Assembly: GCA_025362615.1 (NCBI GenBank) | Contig: JANYFQ010000130.1 | Coordinates: forward strand, 1-7,753 | Source: Hymenobacter sp. | GTDB lineage: Bacteria > Bacteroidota > Bacteroidia > Cytophagales > Hymenobacteraceae | Reading direction: 5' to 3' | Length of the DNA stretch: 7,753 nt | Part shown: positions 6,201 through 7,753 of the stretch, one piece after another | How the letters are laid out: every line of letters starts with the position of its first letter | Numbering within the stretch: position 1 is the stretch's first letter | Position numbers and translations under genes: made by a program | Notes under the pieces: generated by a model | Told to the model about the DNA's origin: nothing | Seen by the model: only the letters and a program-made list of their open reading frames with translations | The model's database searches: none

Positions 6201-7753
6201 GCCAGCCGGGCCTTGCGGGCCGGTAGCGCCGGTGGGGCCGGTGTTGCTGGGCAGCGTCACGGTGTTGCCCCCCGTGATGCTCAAATCCTGCCCGCTCACG
6301 CTCAGCGTGGGGGCGGCGGTGCTGCTTAAGTTGCCGCTGGCGTCGGTCGTTACCACGCCGGCCGTGGTCAGGCTGCCGACGCGGGCGCTGCCGGCCGTGA
6401 GCAGGCCGCCCACCGTGCCGGGGCCGTCCACGTTGAAGGCGGCGTTGGCCTGGGGGGTGGTTTGGTTTTTAATCACCCCCGTGATGTTGGCGCCGCTGAA
6501 AGCCGGCGCAGCGGCCGTGCCGGGCACGGTGTAGGTGAGCACCAGCTGGCCCGTGGTGGCCGCCGGGGCCGTGCCGAAGCTGGCGGCGCTGCTACCCGTG
6601 GGCGTAAACCACGACGAGCCGCCCCCGCCGCCAAAGTTGCCGTTGCCCGACACCCGGCCGCTGCCGCCGCCGTAGTAGCCGCCGCCGCCGCCGCCGCCGC
6701 CAACGCCGCCGTTGCCCCCCGTGTCGTTGGTGCCCGACTGGAAGCCGCCGCCGGGGCCGCTTTGGGTGGCCCCGCCGCCGGGCGTACCGGAGCCGCTGCT
6801 GCTGCCCGTGCCGCCGTCGGGGGTGCCGGCCGCTCCGCCGGTGGCGTTGTAGCCCTGGCCGCCGCCGCCCGCCGCCACCAGCAGCGCGTTGCGAGCGCCG
6901 AGGTAGTCGCCGGTGCTCGTGCCCGTGCGGCGCAGGTCGGTGGCCCCGCCGCCGCCGGCTTGCGCGTTGCCCGTGCCGCCGCCGTTGTAGCCGCCGGCCC
7001 GCGTGCCGCTGCCCGCGTTCGCGCCCTGGCCGCCCACCAGCACCGCCAGGGTTTCGCCGGGCACCACCGTCAGGGTGGCTTGCACCCGCGCCCCGCGGGC
7101 GGGGGTGGTGTTGCCGTTGCCGCCCGCGCCGCCGTCGGCCGTCACGCTCAGGCTGGTCACGCCGGCCGGCACCACAAAGGCTTGCGGGATGCCGGAGTAG
7201 CTGAACGTGGCCGTGCCGGGCGTGGGGGGCGTACCCGGCGCGCCGGCCCCGGTGTTCAGCACCTCGGTCCACTTGGTGCCGTCCCACTGGTTTAGGGCTT
7301 TGGTGTCGGTGTTGTACACGAGCAGGCCCGCCGCCGTGGCGGTCGGGGCAATGGCATCGCGCTGGGGTTGGCTCAGGCGCGGGGGCAGCAGGCCCTTGGT
7401 GGTGCTGCTCACGTCAAGCAGCGCGGCGGCATTGGGCGTGGCCGTGCCGATGCCCACACTGCCGCTGCCGATGCCCGAAAAGGTGAGGTTGTTGCTGCCC
7501 AGCGGCACGTCGGTGGCCCCGGTGAGGGCGCCGCCCAGGGCCACGTTGGGGCCGGTGCGAGTCAGGCCGTTGCTGGCCGTGGTGGCGTCGGTGGCCAGGT
7601 AGTCGGTGCCGGCCACGGCGGCGGCCACGGTGCCGCCGGTGGCTTTCAGCAAGCCGGTGAGGGTGCCGGCCCCGCCCCGGTTGGTGGGCACGTTGGCGGC
7701 GTAGGTGGTGGCGTTGCCCACGCTCGTGATGGCCCCGGTCAGGTTGGCGTTGG
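3294..7753 (-). CDS. Giant glycine-rich tail-fibre-like surface protein with C-terminal peptidase S74 chaperone domain, 5' part cut by window edge
   Basis: At least 1485 residues are visible; the frame is open at the window edge, so the true start lies outside. Numbering starts at the codon ending at 7751. Order: a TTYAANVPTNRGGAGTL repeat (1-50); a VGIGT/AALLDVSSTTKG module (99-166); glycine-rich module 1 (182-411); a TGVIKNQT linker; 17 Gly-X-Y triplets (505-555); a second TTYAG repeat (561-610); two tandem repeats of about 70 residues (647-805); a second AALLDVSSTTKG module (870-936); glycine-rich module 2 (952-1202); a VGIGTTTP repeat; the S74 domain (1356 to about 1430); and a Gln-rich coiled coil (1430-1479). 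In S74 domains the Ser-Lys dyad cleaves just before Ser after trimer folding. Here QTSDARFK supplies Ser1356 and Lys1361, and GVIAQELEQLYPELV and SVNYAQLTPVLIEA match the family. A secreted or surface trimeric adhesin is inferred; a prophage tail fibre is the alternative, but no phage genes are nearby. Confidence 0.9.
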   Translation of the reverse strand, partial: NANLTGAITSVGNATTYAANVPTNRGGAGTLTGLLKATGGTVAAAVAGTDYLATDATTASNGLTRTGPNVALGGALTGATDVPLGSNNLTFSGIGSGSVGIGTATPNAAALLDVSSTTKGLLPPRLSQPQRDAIAPTATAAGLLVYNTDTKALNQWDGTKWTEVLNTGAGAPGTPPTPGTATFSYSGIPQAFVVPAGVTSLSVTADGGAGGNGNTTPARGARVQATLTVVPGETLAVLVGGQGANAGSGTRAGGYNGGGTGNAQAGGGGATDLRRTGTSTGDYLGARNALLVAAGGGGQGYNATGGAAGTPDGGTGSSSGSGTPGGGATQSGPGGGFQSGTNDTGGNGGVGGGGGGGGYYGGGSGRVSGNGNFGGGGGSSWFTPTGSSAASFGTAPAATTGQLVLTYTVPGTAAAPAFSGANITGVIKNQTTPQANAAFNVDGPGTVGGLLTAGSARVGSLTTAGVVTTDASGNLSSTAAPTLSVSGQDLSITGGNTVTLPSNTGPTGATGPQGPAGPTGAIGPQGATGATGTTGATGSQGVAGTTGPAGPQGPAGTVPNLSGDITSSGAATTYAGIVPATKGGAGTVSGLLMANGAGVVSAATAGTDYAAATGSAAYIQNAPAAQQTGSFNLSGTGTLGGALQAGTNVGVDRAGTNAGTLTNALRFGAAGTGEGIGSKRTTGGNLNGLDLYTNNTARLSIANGGNVGIGITTPGQALDVVGNVNVSAGLFVDAAGANTGTTAANALRFGAGNTGEGIGSKRSSGGNQSGLDFYTGFAARLSITNGGNVGIGTANPGQALEINGNVLIPLTNDYLLRDTNHGLGWYGLGKLWNGVNVDGPALYGYAGGVLGTNQGGTRTTALAWNTAGQVGIGTGTTGPNAAALLDVSSTTKGLLPPRMTTAQRDAINPGTTAAGLLIYNLDTKASNQWDGTQWEETTAAAAGTIPAGSPQTFSYTGGTQTYTVPAGVTSLQVTATGGGGGGNTAGANTAPGAVVSALVPVTPGEVLTLTVGGRGGNANASAAVGGGYNGGGSAFASGGAGGGGATDLRRNPVFGTTDDYLTSRNGLVVAAGGGGAGLTTATGGTAGTSTGGNGGALGGGFNYGGKGATQTGPGGPASFLAPGTPGNNGNGGGTPSGNGSERGGGGGGYYGGASGAYYSTFGSGASDAGGGGGSSWATSGAGSVAYTTAGSSSNGTLVITTQAGTSPLAPALSGANFTGVIKNQTNQQALANFNIDGAGTVGGNFLAGGNVGIGTTTPRGKLDVAGTGDTYLVGDPNNGGIQNNFLTGHLWLAPYGGTSGLSYIQARVPNATAATNLGLRFRTTSAGVLLEALTLNANGTATFGYAATGPAFTQTSDARFKQNVRPLVGALAAVLALRGVRYEWNALGIKHGGTAGAGQVGVIAQELEQLYPELVLTDKDGYKSVNYAQLTPVLIEAMKEQQQQIETLKTQNAALQTGSAADHASLLTLQAQMAHLLGEGAQATK
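3297..3686 (-). other. Peptidase S74 / intramolecular chaperone domain with predicted self-cleavage site
   Basis: This stretch encodes the last 130 residues of the large protein. It starts at the predicted nucleophile Ser (codon 3684-3686) of TSDARFKQN; the dyad Lys follows five residues later (codon 3669-3671), the spacing known from endosialidase C-terminal chaperones. Cleavage between Thr and Ser would release the 130-residue piece carrying the S74 core and the terminal coiled coil. Cleavage in this protein is inferred from family behaviour. Confidence 0.8.
4148..4898 (-). other. Glycine-rich module 2 of the S74 protein
   Basis: About 250 residues open with TFSYTGGTQTYTVPAGVTSL, a short beta segment, and continue with GGYNGGGS, GGGGATDLRR, LVVAAGGGGAG, GGGGGYYGGASG and GGGGGSSW, closing with TLVITTQAG. 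The ATDLR...VAAGGGG pattern resembles the glycine-rich protein family related to the ALK/LTK glycine-rich region. It parallels module 1 (6520-7208) motif by motif but differs in spacing and length. Confidence 0.75.
5337..5811 (-). repeat. Two tandem coding repeats of about 70 residues
   Basis: Within the large gene, 5588-5811 and 5337-5572 encode copies of the same unit. Shared motifs include NALRFGA, GTGEGIGSKR or NTGEGIGSKR, SGLDFYT or NGLDLYT, ARLSI, NGGNVGIG and PGQAL. The VGIG-T-P-ALDV motif is widespread in Bacteroidota S74 proteins and is thought to form trimeric shaft turns. The copies differ at many codons, so the duplication is old or has diverged quickly. Confidence 0.8.
6087..6239 (-). 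other. Collagen-like Gly-X-Y tract in the S74 protein
   Basis: Seventeen uninterrupted Gly-X-Y triplets are encoded, starting GPTGATGPQGPAGPTGAIGP and ending GPAGPQGPAG. Proline, Ala, Thr and Gln fill the X and Y positions. Bacterial collagen-like tracts of this kind form triple-helical stalks, which fits the trimeric state required by the S74 domain. Confidence 0.85.
6520..7208 (-). other. Glycine-rich module 1 of the S74 protein
   Basis: About 230 residues begin TFSYSGIPQAFVVPAGVTSL and pass through GGYNGGGTG, GGGGATDLRR, ALLVAAGGGGQG, GGVGGGGGGGGYYGGGSG and GGGGGSSWFTPTG to LVLTYTVPG. Order and motifs match module 2 (4148-4898). At base level 6678-6701 is eight consecutive GCC units, read as eight Gly on the minus strand. 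Confidence 0.75.

Noticed and set aside
3171..6329. A 1052-codon open frame on the plus strand, opposite the S74 gene
   Set aside because: It mirrors GCC/GGC-rich glycine codons and reads as low-complexity Ala/Gly/Val/Arg with no domain. The minus-strand frame carries clear S74, collagen and repeat motifs.
7719..7721. GTG at 7721 as the start of the S74 protein
   Set aside because: The frame continues without a stop to the window edge and the upstream codons (NANLTGAITS) continue the repeat, so the start is outside.
3294..7753. Part of a prophage tail module
   Set aside because: No capsid, baseplate, holin, lysin or integrase gene is visible, and S74 repeat proteins are common chromosomal genes in Bacteroidota. 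It cannot be excluded without the upstream sequence.

Overview
The window suggests a high-GC member of the Bacteroidota, most plausibly Hymenobacter or a close relative. This is inferred from four things: a periplasmic-TPR histidine kinase of the HisKA_3 type, a giant glycine-rich repeat protein ending in a peptidase S74 chaperone domain, strong GCC/GGC codon bias, and a TAnnTTTG-type promoter box. No rRNA, tRNA or marker gene is present to fix the genus.

All three supported genes lie on the minus strand, so the window is best read from right to left. From 7753 down to 3294 there is one very large open reading frame that enters from outside the window. It encodes at least 1485 residues of a fibre- or adhesin-like surface protein with short beta repeats, two glycine-rich modules, a Gly-X-Y collagen-like tract and a C-terminal S74 domain with its Ser-Lys dyad. 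A strong intrinsic terminator follows at 3235-3269. From 3234 down to 2456 there is a gene-free interval of about 780 bases full of repeats: a tandem array with a period of about 62 bp (2947-3224), a MITE/REP-like long inverted repeat (2656-2876), and a compact nested palindrome (2499-2559).

From 2455 to 1820 a 211-residue protein of unknown function is encoded. It has a helical N-terminal half and a C-terminal half that may be fibronectin-III-like. A 13-bp hairpin followed by a T-rich stretch (minus strand) at 1730-1767 separates it from the last gene. From 1702 to the left edge runs the first 567 codons of a two-component sensor kinase (signal peptide, TPRs, coiled coil, one membrane helix, HisKA_3 and the start of the ATPase domain), cut off before the G1 box.

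The genes do not form an obvious operon. Each interval carries a terminator or a long repeat block, so they are probably separate transcription units. The kinase's cognate response regulator, if adjacent, lies outside the window. I found no convincing new defence, mobile or RNA system. The most interesting material is the modular architecture of the S74 protein and the dense non-coding repeats downstream of it.
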